A DNA stretch of 64,000 bases, taken from contig JALBYF010000020.1 in assembly GCA_023212725.1 (NCBI GenBank), forward strand, positions 62,001 to 126,000. The letters run 5' to 3'. Below the pieces are notes generated by a model. It saw nothing but the letters and a program-made list of their open reading frames with translations, was not told the origin of the DNA and did no database searches. This stretch comes from Tranzscheliella williamsii. Taxonomy: Eukaryota; Basidiomycota; Ustilaginomycetes; Ustilaginales; Ustilaginaceae. Position numbers and translations under genes: made by a program. Below, in pieces: positions 32,029 to 40,565 of this stretch (position 1 is its first letter; every line of letters starts with the position of its first letter).

Positions 32029-33516
32029 ATGCCGTCGCAGTCGACCCCTGGCATCGATGTGGATAGCGCCACAGTACCGTCCGTTAGCGACAACGCTTCA
32101 GCATACAGCGCCGTAGACACATCTGCACCTGCCGTCAAAGGCGCTGGCTACTCCTCTGATGGCCGGCCTCACCACGGACGAAGCGTAGGCGGCGCAGTCG
32201 GGCCAATTGCGCCGGCAGCTTCTCCACACAGCAGGGAAGCAATCCGCGATGAAGCGTCACTGGCTTCGTCCCACGGCGCAGCCAGGCGCAGGCAGGCCAA
32301 CTCGGAGGATATCAACTTGGCATTGGACGGCTGCGAGCCGGGCGACAGTGCATCTGGCCAGGGATCGGCAACGTCTTCAGAGACGACACGTTCGCAGCCC
32401 GTCCAAGACCCAGCCGCCAACACGCTGTCGCCGGCGGAGAAGGAGGCAGGCCAGCAGCTCGAACCGGAGCTCAGAGGTGTTGCCGCCCGCCACCGTGTGA
32501 TGAGGCACCTAGCTACTGTTGGCCTGCTCATTTTTTCGGCGATCTGGGGCGTTCTGGCACGCGAGGGTCTGGCGGCGCTCAACACCTACGATGGGCAGAG
32601 CGTCACTCCACTGGTCTGGGCACAGGCGTTCGGCTGCCTTATCATGGGCCTTGCCATAGGCGCGAACCGGCCGATGATAGAAGGGCGCTATCCTCCCGCC
32701 TACATTATGATCACCACAGGATTCTGCGGTAGCGTCACCACGTTCTCGGCGTGGATGCTGGCTGTCTTTCGTGCCTTTGGAAACCAGCGCCACTATGACC
32801 GGCACGGCCTGCACAACGTGATGGACGCGCTGACGCAGACCGCCGTTACTCTCGGCATGTCGCTCATCAGCGTTGCTGCTGGCGAGGCGTTGTCCAAGGT
32901 GGTTAACATCGACCGGTCGGCTGCTCTGGTCTCGGCGAAGGCCCACGCGCCGTCGCGGGATGGCGAGCGGCATGCGCCGGCGCGGCAGGGTGTCAAGAGC
33001 ACGGTCGCTCTGGATGCCGCGATGCTGGGGCTGGGGCTGGTGTTTTGGGCGGGGGCGGCGGTGCTCTGCGCGCTGCATCCGCCGTTCCGCGGGGTCACGT
33101 TCGCGCTGGTGCTCGGCCCGCCGGGCACGCTGCTGCGGTGGTACCTGTCGCGGCTCAACACGGCGCGGTTCGGCAAGCGACACGGACTGCCGCTCGGCAC
33201 GCTGGCTGCAAACCTGCTCGCCACCGCCATCATCGCCGCCGCCTTCACCGCCTCCCGCGCCGGCACAGCCCCGCGCACCTTCCCCGGCGGCCGCACCGGC
33301 TGCCTCGCCCTCAACGGCCTCGCCGACGGCTTCTGCGGCTGTCTCTCCACCATCAGCACCTTTGCCGTCGAGCTTAGAACCATCAAGCCCACCGCCAAGG
33401 CAGTCCGGTATGCCCTTGTCTCCTGGTCCCTTGGCATCCTCATCTGCATTCTCCTCATCGGCGCGCCCTGGTGGTCCATCGGCATGGATGGCCGCTGTCT
33501 CGGCATCACAGCGTAG
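32029..33516 (+). CDS. FEX1: Fluoride export protein (Fluc/FEX, tandem CrcB domains)
   Basis: 495 residues. The first 155 are hydrophilic and disordered. Two homologous CrcB/Fluc domains follow, each with the pore signature: GFCGSVTTFSAWM in domain 1 (near residue 233) and GFCGCLSTISTFAVE in domain 2 (near 435). A spacer with a central helix inverts the second domain, as in eukaryotic FEX. These plasma-membrane channels let fluoride leak out and protect the cell from environmental fluoride. The N-terminal extension is longer than in yeast FEX1. The second half of the gene lies across a composition switch (G-ending codons before about 33170, C-ending after), without disturbing the motifs. Confidence 0.9.
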   Translation: MPSQSTPGIDVDSATVPSVSDNASAYSAVDTSAPAVKGAGYSSDGRPHHGRSVGGAVGPIAPAASPHSREAIRDEASLASSHGAARRRQANSEDINLALDGCEPGDSASGQGSATSSETTRSQPVQDPAANTLSPAEKEAGQQLEPELRGVAARHRVMRHLATVGLLIFSAIWGVLAREGLAALNTYDGQSVTPLVWAQAFGCLIMGLAIGANRPMIEGRYPPAYIMITTGFCGSVTTFSAWMLAVFRAFGNQRHYDRHGLHNVMDALTQTAVTLGMSLISVAAGEALSKVVNIDRSAALVSAKAHAPSRDGERHAPARQGVKSTVALDAAMLGLGLVFWAGAAVLCALHPPFRGVTFALVLGPPGTLLRWYLSRLNTARFGKRHGLPLGTLAANLLATAIIAAAFTASRAGTAPRTFPGGRTGCLALNGLADGFCGCLSTISTFAVELRTIKPTAKAVRYALVSWSLGILICILLIGAPWWSIGMDGRCLGITA

Positions 33517-33676
33517 CAACCACGCAGGCACCATTCCCCAGCACTGCTAATCACTCAGCAAAGATACCCGCGGTCGCCAATGGAAAAAGCCAACACGTAT
33601 GAGCTCTATGATGGTGTCGGGCGCGGTGGAGCGATCGCCGGCAGCGGCAGCGTGCGCGTAGGTAGAGGTGTGTGGG

Positions 33677-35125
33677 CTACAAGAGCGAGGCGGAGGGCCG
33701 CTTTGCGAGGCCGGACTTTTCGTAGATGGCGTCGATGGCCTTCATGATGATGACGGACTCTTCGTTGTGGACCCAGACGGGGACGCGGGGGGGTTCGGAG
33801 GGTCTGTCCTCGTTGATCATGTCGATGGGGGCGACTTGGTGGGCGGGGGTGCCGGCGTGGACGGCGCGGACGGCGAGGACGAAGGCCTCGAGCTGCCAGC
33901 GGTAGGTGGACCACCACTCGTGGCCGGTCCCGCGGGGCCAGTGGCCGTCCTTGGCGGCGCTGCGCATCTGGTCGGATCCTGCGTTGGAGCCGGGCAGGTA
34001 GGCCTTGAATGTCTTTGTGGTGCCGTCGGGAACGTTGGCGGCCTGGGCGGAGCGGCCGCGGTAGACAAGCTTGATCGAGTGCCAGAGGAACGGTGCCACG
34101 AAGTTGTGGAGCTCGGCGGAGCTGCCGTCCTTGAACGTGGCACGGAGTACGGGACAGAGGCGGTGTGGGCTGGGAACGGCCCAGCCAAGCAGCGGGACGC
34201 GGAAGAGGGGCTCGCCGAGCGATGTTTCAATCTTGCACGGCAGCTTGGCGGGGCGCGCAGTGGGGACGAGCAGCGTCGCCTCCATGGCGAGGTCGATGCC
34301 CAGCTCGCCACGGTCGGTTAGATGCGGCTTGGCGTGGTCGCGCAGCGCCGCATCGGTCGGCTCAAAGTAGGTCGGCCGCGCTTCACGCACCTCGATCTGG
34401 TCGTCCCAGTTGGCACGCTGCCAACTGCCCGCAGCGGCGCGCATCGTATACAGCACCGCCGAGGTCGGATAGCATCCCGTGTCCATCAGCGACCCGCCCG
34501 CCAGCTTCCACTGGAATCGGATGTCCGACTCCCCCGCAAACCCCGCCGGCGCAAACAGGTGCGCTGCGGTCTCGACCATCGGATTCTGCGGCGACATGAG
34601 GTCGTGGAGACGGTAGGCAAACTCGTGCAGCGCCGGGTGGAAGCGGTAGTGCAACGCCTCGAGCACGACCACATTCGCCTTGCTTGCAGCAGCGAACACC
34701 TCCTTGGCCTCGGCTTCGTTCGCGGTCGACGGCTTCTCGAGCAGGACGTGCTTGTTTGCCGCGATGCACTTGAGCGTCCACTCCTTGTGCAGACCATTGG
34801 GAAGCGGGTTGTACACCACATCGATGCCTGGGTCGTTGATCAACGCTTCGTACGAGTCAAACACGTGAGGGATGCCGTGCTTCTTGGCATACGCCGTGGC
34901 GCGCGCTTTCGACCGAGCTGCGACGCCAGACACGATCACACCGGGATGCGACTTGGCCGGCCCGATCACCGAGAGGGGCGTGATGCTGGCCGCTCCCAGC
35001 ACACCCATGCGAAGCGGCGTGCCGGAAGAAGGCTCAATCCCCACGTCCTTGGCCACGCTGGGCGGGTAGACGCTGGTGTAGGCATTCGATAGCCGGTGCA
35101 GCAGGTCCTTGACTGCAGAAGCCAT
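33677..35125 (-). CDS. Gfo/Idh/MocA-family NAD(P)-dependent oxidoreductase
   Basis: 482 residues from the ATG at 35125 (MASAVKDLLHRL); the longer open frame has no earlier ATG. The Rossmann start reads RMGVLGAASITPLSV, and the family signature EKPSTAN follows VLL in the catalytic region, where the lysine binds the nicotinamide and substrate. The C-terminal alpha/beta domain is present (GGSLMDTGCYP). Closest known relatives by pattern are the dimeric dihydrodiol / D-xylose dehydrogenases, which oxidise sugars or diols. Substrate unknown. A 20-residue insert-rich region (about 330-400) is longer than in bacterial members. It converges with the fluoride exporter. Confidence 0.8.
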   Translation of the reverse strand: MASAVKDLLHRLSNAYTSVYPPSVAKDVGIEPSSGTPLRMGVLGAASITPLSVIGPAKSHPGVIVSGVAARSKARATAYAKKHGIPHVFDSYEALINDPGIDVVYNPLPNGLHKEWTLKCIAANKHVLLEKPSTANEAEAKEVFAAASKANVVVLEALHYRFHPALHEFAYRLHDLMSPQNPMVETAAHLFAPAGFAGESDIRFQWKLAGGSLMDTGCYPTSAVLYTMRAAAGSWQRANWDDQIEVREARPTYFEPTDAALRDHAKPHLTDRGELGIDLAMEATLLVPTARPAKLPCKIETSLGEPLFRVPLLGWAVPSPHRLCPVLRATFKDGSSAELHNFVAPFLWHSIKLVYRGRSAQAANVPDGTTKTFKAYLPGSNAGSDQMRSAAKDGHWPRGTGHEWWSTYRWQLEAFVLAVRAVHAGTPAHQVAPIDMINEDRPSEPPRVPVWVHNEESVIIMKAIDAIYEKSGLAKRPSASLL

Positions 35126-36094
35126 AATGAGCGGTCTCGTCGGCGGCAGGCGAGGGAGATGGAGACCAAGCAGGACGAAGAACGGAGCACGGTCGAGCCA
35201 AGACACAATCAAGCGCCGCGTCCAAGCTGAATCAAGGACGAACGTGGAAGCCAGCGCCTTCGTGGGCAAGTCGAAGGGGGTTGAGAAGAACGCAATCGCC
35301 AAGCGAGCGCTGTACCGGGCCTACGGCGAACTGGCACTCACACTGGTCGGTGTGGCAGGCTGCATTGCCGGGCGTTGAGCAAAGCCAGCCAGCGCACGTT
35401 CCGGCTCGCTCACGAGCTAAGCACTGAGCGGCTCCTTTTGCACGGCTCACTGTGACTCTCAGCCGTAGACCTACCCGACCTAACAGACGCCGTTCCACGC
35501 TACCTACACGGCCTAACAGCAGCCGGTCCTCGCTTTCGAACGTTAGCCTGGCGTCCTTATACGTCGCCGCCCGAATCCACCACTTCCAGCGCTGTAGAAA
35601 GCGAGCGCTCGCTGGCGTGACCGCAAGACACAGTACTCCAGCCCCCTCTGTATCGATGCAGGCCGGGACTCTTGGCGTATGAGGCGCTTGCTGGCGAATT
35701 CGCAACGCTCTCTCTATCGAAGCGGCCGGCACTTTAGCGTGTGGGAGTTATCTGTGACGGGGTCGGTTGAGGTAGACTGCTGATTCCCCTGCCCAAAAAT
35801 GCATATTGAAGGTAGAAAGTGTGGGTCTCGACAGCTGTGCAGTTGCGGTTACACAAGGCTGTTGCCTATTCGCTTGCACAAAATGCGAGATGAAGCGAAA
35901 TGAAGCAGGGCGGCGCATCAAGCCCATTTCTGGCAGGAGAGTGGGCTAGGTTAGGAAGGTATATTAGCAGAAAGCGGCCAGGGAAGGGATGCGAACCAGC
36001 CCGCCGTGCCTCGCTCTCTCCTGCTTCTTCTACGGTTCTTCCACTTTTCGATCCTCCTCGACCGCGCGGCTGCGTTGGCTACGATCTTGACAGC
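35126..36094. other. Divergent promoter region, about 970 bases
   Basis: This stretch lies between the oxidoreductase start and the secreted-protein start. A loosely repeated CCTAACAG motif occurs near 35480-35520. No gene or RNA is supported. Confidence 0.45.
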
Positions 36095-36571
36095 ATGCAT
36101 ATCTCATCGGCTTGGTCTGGCTATTTTGTGAGCTTCTGTTGGCTGGCATGGCAGGTCAGTGCAGGAGACACTGTGCCAGTGACTTCGTACAACCCTACCG
36201 ACATGGCGGTTGCGTCGACGTTTATCTTTTTCACGGCGGTCGAGGTGGGGGTGTGCTACGCTCCAAAGGCACGACTGGGCAGTGTCAAGGGGACCATCCA
36301 CTGCACGCATCAGGAGAACTACGACGTGGACAACAACACCTGGGCGCTGCCGCAGACGTGCGTGGCACTCAAGCCGCTCGGCGGTCCGCTCTCCTCCGCC
36401 ATCACCGACGCGTGCACTAACGCAGGCGGCATCTTCAACACCATCGCGCCCGCCGCCTCCAACGAGGCCGGCACCGAGGCCGTCCAAGCGATCAAACAGG
36501 GTTCCCCAGACGATCCCTCCCAAGAAAAGGGCGGCTCGCTCATGGACAAGATGACGTTCGGCCTGCTTTAA
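36095..36571 (+). CDS. Small secreted protein, candidate effector
   Basis: 158 residues from ATG 36095. The first 24 residues form a signal peptide (YFVSFCWLAWQVSA, then GD). The predicted mature part is about 134 residues with four cysteines (in GVCYAPK, IHCTHQ, PQTCVAL and TDACTNA), which could form two disulphides. No membrane helix or known domain follows. Size, signal peptide, even cysteine number and lack of recognised homology fit the profile of secreted smut proteins that act at the host or environmental interface, but that role is an inference. A repeat-rich 1.1-kb spacer follows. Confidence 0.65.
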   Translation: MHISSAWSGYFVSFCWLAWQVSAGDTVPVTSYNPTDMAVASTFIFFTAVEVGVCYAPKARLGSVKGTIHCTHQENYDVDNNTWALPQTCVALKPLGGPLSSAITDACTNAGGIFNTIAPAASNEAGTEAVQAIKQGSPDDPSQEKGGSLMDKMTFGLL

Positions 36572-36668
36572 CCCGATTCGCTTCGAACACGGCTGGCAGA
36601 CAACCCCGCCTGTCACGGTTCACCAGCTGTCAAACAGATGCCACGCTGTGACCCGCTCTTTTCCATAC

Positions 36669-36752
36669 GATGCAACACTCGCCCTTTTTTTTATATGATG
36701 CAACACTCACTCCTTTTCGATATGATGCAGCACTCGCTCTATTTTTATATGA
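36669..36752. repeat. 27-28 bp tandem repeat, three copies
   Basis: Imperfect copies begin at 36670, 36698 and 36725, each with ATGCARCACTC followed by a T-rich stretch and TATATG or GATATG. Confidence 0.75.
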
Positions 36753-36871
36753 TCCATGTGACTCCTACTCAGCGTTCATCGACCTCATTCAGCTGTGCTG
36801 CACTGCACTTTTCGTGTGCACAGACGGCGAATGGGAAGCCGTAGTCGATTTGCAATATGTGAAGTGTGAAT

Positions 36872-37074
36872 TCACAACATAAAAGCTCAGCTTCTGGTAA
36901 GTCAGCCAGATGTCAAAGCAGCAACACTGGTAAATACTGGCCAACAGAAGCTAAGCAGAAGACACGCAGATGCTAAGCAGGATCGCAACAGCCAATCTGG
37001 TAGACCAAAATTAAAGCAGTGTTGCTGCTTTAACCACTGGCTGATTTACCAGAAGTCGCGCTTTTATGTTGTGA
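36872..37074. repeat. 203-bp foldback element with 58-bp terminal inverted repeats
   Basis: The left arm 36872-36929 and right arm 37017-37074 are imperfect reverse complements. Shared blocks include TCACAACATAAAAGC, CTTCTGGTAA, TCAGCCAG and AAAGCAGCAACACTG. The 87-bp interior repeats motifs of the arms (CAGAAGCTAAGCAG). The size and structure fit a non-autonomous DNA element of the MITE class. Target-site duplications are not obvious. It is unrelated in sequence to the palindrome at 10.2 kb. Confidence 0.75.
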
Positions 37075-37687
37075 TTGTATGCGAAGGTAAGCGGTTTCGA
37101 AATGGTGTTGTTAGACCGCTGAGCTGGCTGCTGTTGTATTTGTGATGCTATGGAAGTGGTTGAGGGCAGCGGCTCTTGCACAGATTTGAAAGCGCTTTGA
37201 TAGAGAGAGATGGAATTTTGCGCCTGCCAAGCGCCTACATGTAGATACAAAACGGCATCCGACCCGCCCGGGCTCCGCTGCGAAATTGGTATTCGCACAC
37301 TACAACCGGGACCGGCTTAACCCCATTCAATCTCTCTCAAACCCCACACCGGCCACTCATGTCAAGGCGATTCACACTCAAGTCGCCCCTTGCTCGGGCA
37401 GCTATCTCGCTTTCGGCATGCATTTTGCCCTTTGCCACCGACACCCCCACGTCCCGGCCTACAACCATCTGTGGTCTTCCGCCCACGTATAGAGTACTGT
37501 AGCTGACACGGACTCCACCCCGCGTATACCGGCTCCCGTTGTCCGGCCTGCTTGCCAGCCATGCAACCCGCCTTTCGATAAATATCTCGACACCAGACTT
37601 GCACAGTGCCGAGTAACTTCCTACATACCACCTTTGGACCCTTGCGCTTTACATCCTCGTATCCTCCCCTCCACGGATTTCTTCACC

Positions 37688-39037
37688 ATGGCTGCCAGGA
37701 AAGCTTACGTGGTCGGCGTCGGCATGACTGCCTTCACCAAGCCCGGTGACAAGGACTACCCCGCTTTGGGTCTCGAGGCCTCCGTCAAGGCGCTTCTGGA
37801 TGCCTCGCTGACGTACGACCACGTCGACTATGCCACTGCCGGTTACGTCTACGGCGACTCCACTTGCGGTCAGCGCGTCCTCTACCAGCTCGGCATGACT
37901 GGCATCCCCATCGTCAATGTCAACAACAATTGCTCCACCGGTTCCAGCGCCTTTGTGCTTGCCGCCAACGCAGTGCTTGCCGGCCAGGCCGAGTGTGCTC
38001 TCGCCGTCGGGTTTGAGAAGATGGCTTCCGGATCGCTCTCCTCCGCCTTCACCGACCGTGCTGCCCCGCTGGAAGGTACCATGTCCCAGCTGTTCGAGAT
38101 CGAAGGCGACAAGGAGTACGAGACCGAGGACTTTGGTCCCTTCGCCGCCCGTATCTTTGGTGCCGCCGGGCTGGAGTACTGCGAGAAGTACGGTGCCAAC
38201 TGGGACCACATTGCCGCCATCTCGGCCAAGAACCACCGACACTCCGCTAACAACCCATATGCGCAGTTCCGCAACACGCCTGACAAGGACCAGGTGCTCA
38301 AGGCGCGTAAGATCACCCGCGAGATTACGCTGCCCATGTGCAGTCCCACCTCGGACGGCGGTGCCGCCGCTGTCGTTGTCTCGGCCGACTTTGTCAAGAA
38401 GCATGGCCTCGAAGACCGTGCCATCGAGCTCGCCGGTATGGGTGTTGCCACCGACTCGATCCGCCTGTACGAGGACCGTTCACGTATCGAACTCGCCGGT
38501 GCCGACATGTCGCGCCGCGCCGCCCAGATTGCCTACAAGCAGGCCGGCATCGGCCCCAAGGACGTCCAGGTCCTCGAGCTGCACGACTGCTTTGCCCCCA
38601 ACGAGCTGGTCACCTACCCGGCCCTCGGCCTCTGTGCCGAGGGCGACGCGCACAAGCTCGTCGAGCAGGGCCTCAACACCTACAACGACGCCGGCAAGGG
38701 CTGGGTGGTCAACCCCTCCGGCGGCCTCGAGTCTAAGGGACACCCGCTCGGCGCCACCGGCCTCGGCATGATCAAGTACATGGTCGACCAGCTGCGAGGC
38801 GATGCCGGCGCCCTGCAGGTCAAGAATGTCCAGAACGCGCTTACCCACAACATTGGCCTCGGCGGAAGCTGCGTCGTCACCGTCCTCCGTCGGCCGACGT
38901 TCTTCAAGGCCGGTGCCACCAATTCGGCCAAGCGCTTTGGCTACAACGCCGGCGACCAGGTCAAGACAATCACCGAGGACGAATTCAACAAGGTCAAGAG
39001 CAAGCAGTACTCCGACTACCTGCCCAACGACCTCTGA
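37688..39037 (+). CDS. SCP-x / sterol-carrier-protein-type thiolase
   Basis: 449 residues from ATG 37688, which sits in a strong start context (CACCATGG). Thiolase features: the nucleophilic cysteine in NNNCSTGSSAF (near residue 81), the HDCFAPNE motif of the SCP-x branch (near 300), and the GGLESKGHPLGATG loop with its catalytic histidine (near 351). The enzyme cleaves 3-ketoacyl-CoA, preferring branched or sterol side chains, normally in peroxisomes. There is no fused SCP2 domain. The C-terminus (LPNDL) is not a classical PTS1, and no PTS2 nonapeptide is visible at the N-terminus. Gene context gives no partner; an acyl-CoA oxidase lies 24 kb away. Confidence 0.85.
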   Translation: MAARKAYVVGVGMTAFTKPGDKDYPALGLEASVKALLDASLTYDHVDYATAGYVYGDSTCGQRVLYQLGMTGIPIVNVNNNCSTGSSAFVLAANAVLAGQAECALAVGFEKMASGSLSSAFTDRAAPLEGTMSQLFEIEGDKEYETEDFGPFAARIFGAAGLEYCEKYGANWDHIAAISAKNHRHSANNPYAQFRNTPDKDQVLKARKITREITLPMCSPTSDGGAAAVVVSADFVKKHGLEDRAIELAGMGVATDSIRLYEDRSRIELAGADMSRRAAQIAYKQAGIGPKDVQVLELHDCFAPNELVTYPALGLCAEGDAHKLVEQGLNTYNDAGKGWVVNPSGGLESKGHPLGATGLGMIKYMVDQLRGDAGALQVKNVQNALTHNIGLGGSCVVTVLRRPTFFKAGATNSAKRFGYNAGDQVKTITEDEFNKVKSKQYSDYLPNDL

Positions 39038-39820
39038 CCGGCTGCGGCACATCCTCTGTCGCTGCTCATCCTTGAGCGCACACTACATTGCCTTGCTCTA
39101 CGGCTGCCTGTGCCTGTTTTCATATGTCCATGTCCTCTGTTCGGTCAGCTAATCTTACTAAAATTCATGATACTCTGCCGTTGGTTGGGTTTGCCCGGCG
39201 TGCCGTGTTCATGCCGAGCGAGCCTCTTGCGTGTAGCCACAGCCGGCGGGCCGCGGAAGCCCACAGGGATGCTTCATATCGCGGCGCACGTGCCGCTGTG
39301 TCGAGCTGCTTCATCTGTCGGTGCGGCTGGGCGATCTGCAGGGGCGGCCGGATGCTGGGATTGCTACGCCGTGCTTCATTTGCGCTGGGCTGGGGGGGGG
39401 GGGCGTCGTTGGTGCGACGAAGCGCACGTGTGGTGGCCAGGACTGGCCTGCACCCGTGGGTCGCTAGACCGTGCTTTGGCGCGGCTGGCCGACGTCAAGT
39501 GTGCCGTCACGGCCCGGCGATCCGTGCGGTGGACGGTTGGGGCCGATGGACGTGGCGAGCTGAGTGAGCGCCACGCAAACACGGCCGCTGCAGGCACGTT
39601 CTGGCGTCGTAGGCTGGCGGTCTTACGCAATCCGTGCGCGCCTCATCTGGGCGCGTACGCGGTGGCCACGACGGGCCATGCAGGTTGTCTCTTGCTTCCA
39701 TCAGCGCTGCGAGACCGTATCTGCCGGGGGCGCTAGTTCGAGTTCTGCTTGCGCGCCGGGGGTATCTGCTTTGGCGAGAGATTAGCGCGCGGTCGAGGTG
39801 AGGTGTGGGTGGTGGTTGGG
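39038..39820. other. Spacer with a 12-G run
   Basis: 780 bases with no supported gene. A run of 12 G occurs at 39392-39403. The thiolase frame happens to remain open after its stop codon through most of the spacer, which I take as chance in GC-rich DNA. Confidence 0.5.
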
Positions 39821-40260
39821 ATGGTGCGGGCGAGCGCGGCGGGGGTGTGCGCGTGGCTGGCGGTCTGGGTCGCGGGGGCGCTGGGGATGCCGGTGCCGTT
39901 TGCACTGCTCGACTCGCGCGCCGCGCTGGAGCGCATGTCCAGCTTCACCCAGCCGCTCATCACCCCCGCAGCGCGCAGCGTCGCTCGCGCCCCCGAAACA
40001 CTCCACCTAACCGCCGACGACTTCCTCGGCCTCGGCGCCAAGCGCAAATCCCTCGTCGGCGCCTACGCCGCCACCGCCGCCGCAGGCGTCGGCGCTGGCT
40101 CCATCGCCTACAACACGCTCAACATCCAAGCCCGCACCCGCGACGCCGCCACCCGCAAACAAAGTAAGCACCCCCAACCCGCACACCCTACCCCGCCCCC
40201 CGCTGACAAACCCCCGCGCTCTTGCCGTCCCAGAGGACGCACAGCTCCACCGCCTCCTCT
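39781..40260. other. Strand-composition switch, G/T-rich to C/A-rich
   Basis: Plus-strand hand counts: 39841-39900 has G34 C13 T12 A1, and 39961-40020 has G13 C31 A12 T4. The C-rich half continues through intron 1 of the small gene (40164-40233). The turn falls near 39915. Confidence 0.75.
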
Positions 40261-40523
40261 GCTCCGCCCTCAGAGCCAGCAGAACCCCCCACGTCGCGAG
40301 AAGGGCGCTGGACGACGCAGCGCTCAATACGATAGAGGACTACGCCAAGATCGTCGCCACGACCGAGGCGATCGGCGCCAGCGTGCTTGCCATTACTGCT
40401 GCGTGAGTGCCGGCGCGCAAGTGTGCGAAGCCGATCCGCGAATCTGACGCGTCTCTCCCCCTTTTGCACAGGCAACAAAACCAGGAGCGGACGCGGGCAG
40501 CCCGGGCGGAGTTCCATTGCTGA
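39821..40523 (+). CDS. Small secretory-pathway protein of unknown function (three exons)
   Basis: Exons are 39821-40163, 40234-40402 and 40472-40523, giving 187 residues. The introns (70 and 69 nt) have GTAAGC and GTGAGT donors and CAG acceptors, and phases match (1 and 2). A signal peptide or anchor is present (VCAWLAVWVAGALG, about residues 9-22). An Ala/Gly-rich helix that could also span a membrane (VGAYAATAAAGVGAGSIAY) lies near residues 75-95. The rest is a helical domain (LHRLLCSALRASR; ALNTIEDYAKIVATTEAIGASVLAITAA). No family was recognised. It converges with the methyltransferase, with 42 bases between stop codons. Confidence 0.55.
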
Positions 40524-40563
40524 GAGACGATGCGAAACGATGCGAGACGATGCGAGACGACGG
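40524..40563. repeat. 10-bp tandem repeat between convergent stop codons
   Basis: Four copies of GAGACGATGC (one with a substitution, the last diverged) fill almost the whole 42-base gap between the stop codon of the small secretory gene (40521-40523) and that of the methyltransferase (40566-40568). Confidence 0.85.
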
Positions 40564-40565
40564 TT

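Larger units (their letters stand above)
36572..37687. other. Repeat-rich spacer
   Basis: 1.1 kb, clearly more AT-rich than its neighbours. It holds a 27-bp tandem repeat and a 203-bp foldback element (both listed). No reading frame is supported. The thiolase promoter occupies its right end. Confidence 0.6.

Noticed and set aside
39038..39736. In-frame open extension of 233 codons after the thiolase stop codon
   Set aside because: No coding pattern, no targeting signal at its end, and open frames of this length are common by chance here. It also runs through a 12-G tract. The TGA is not in the known leaky context (TGA CTA).
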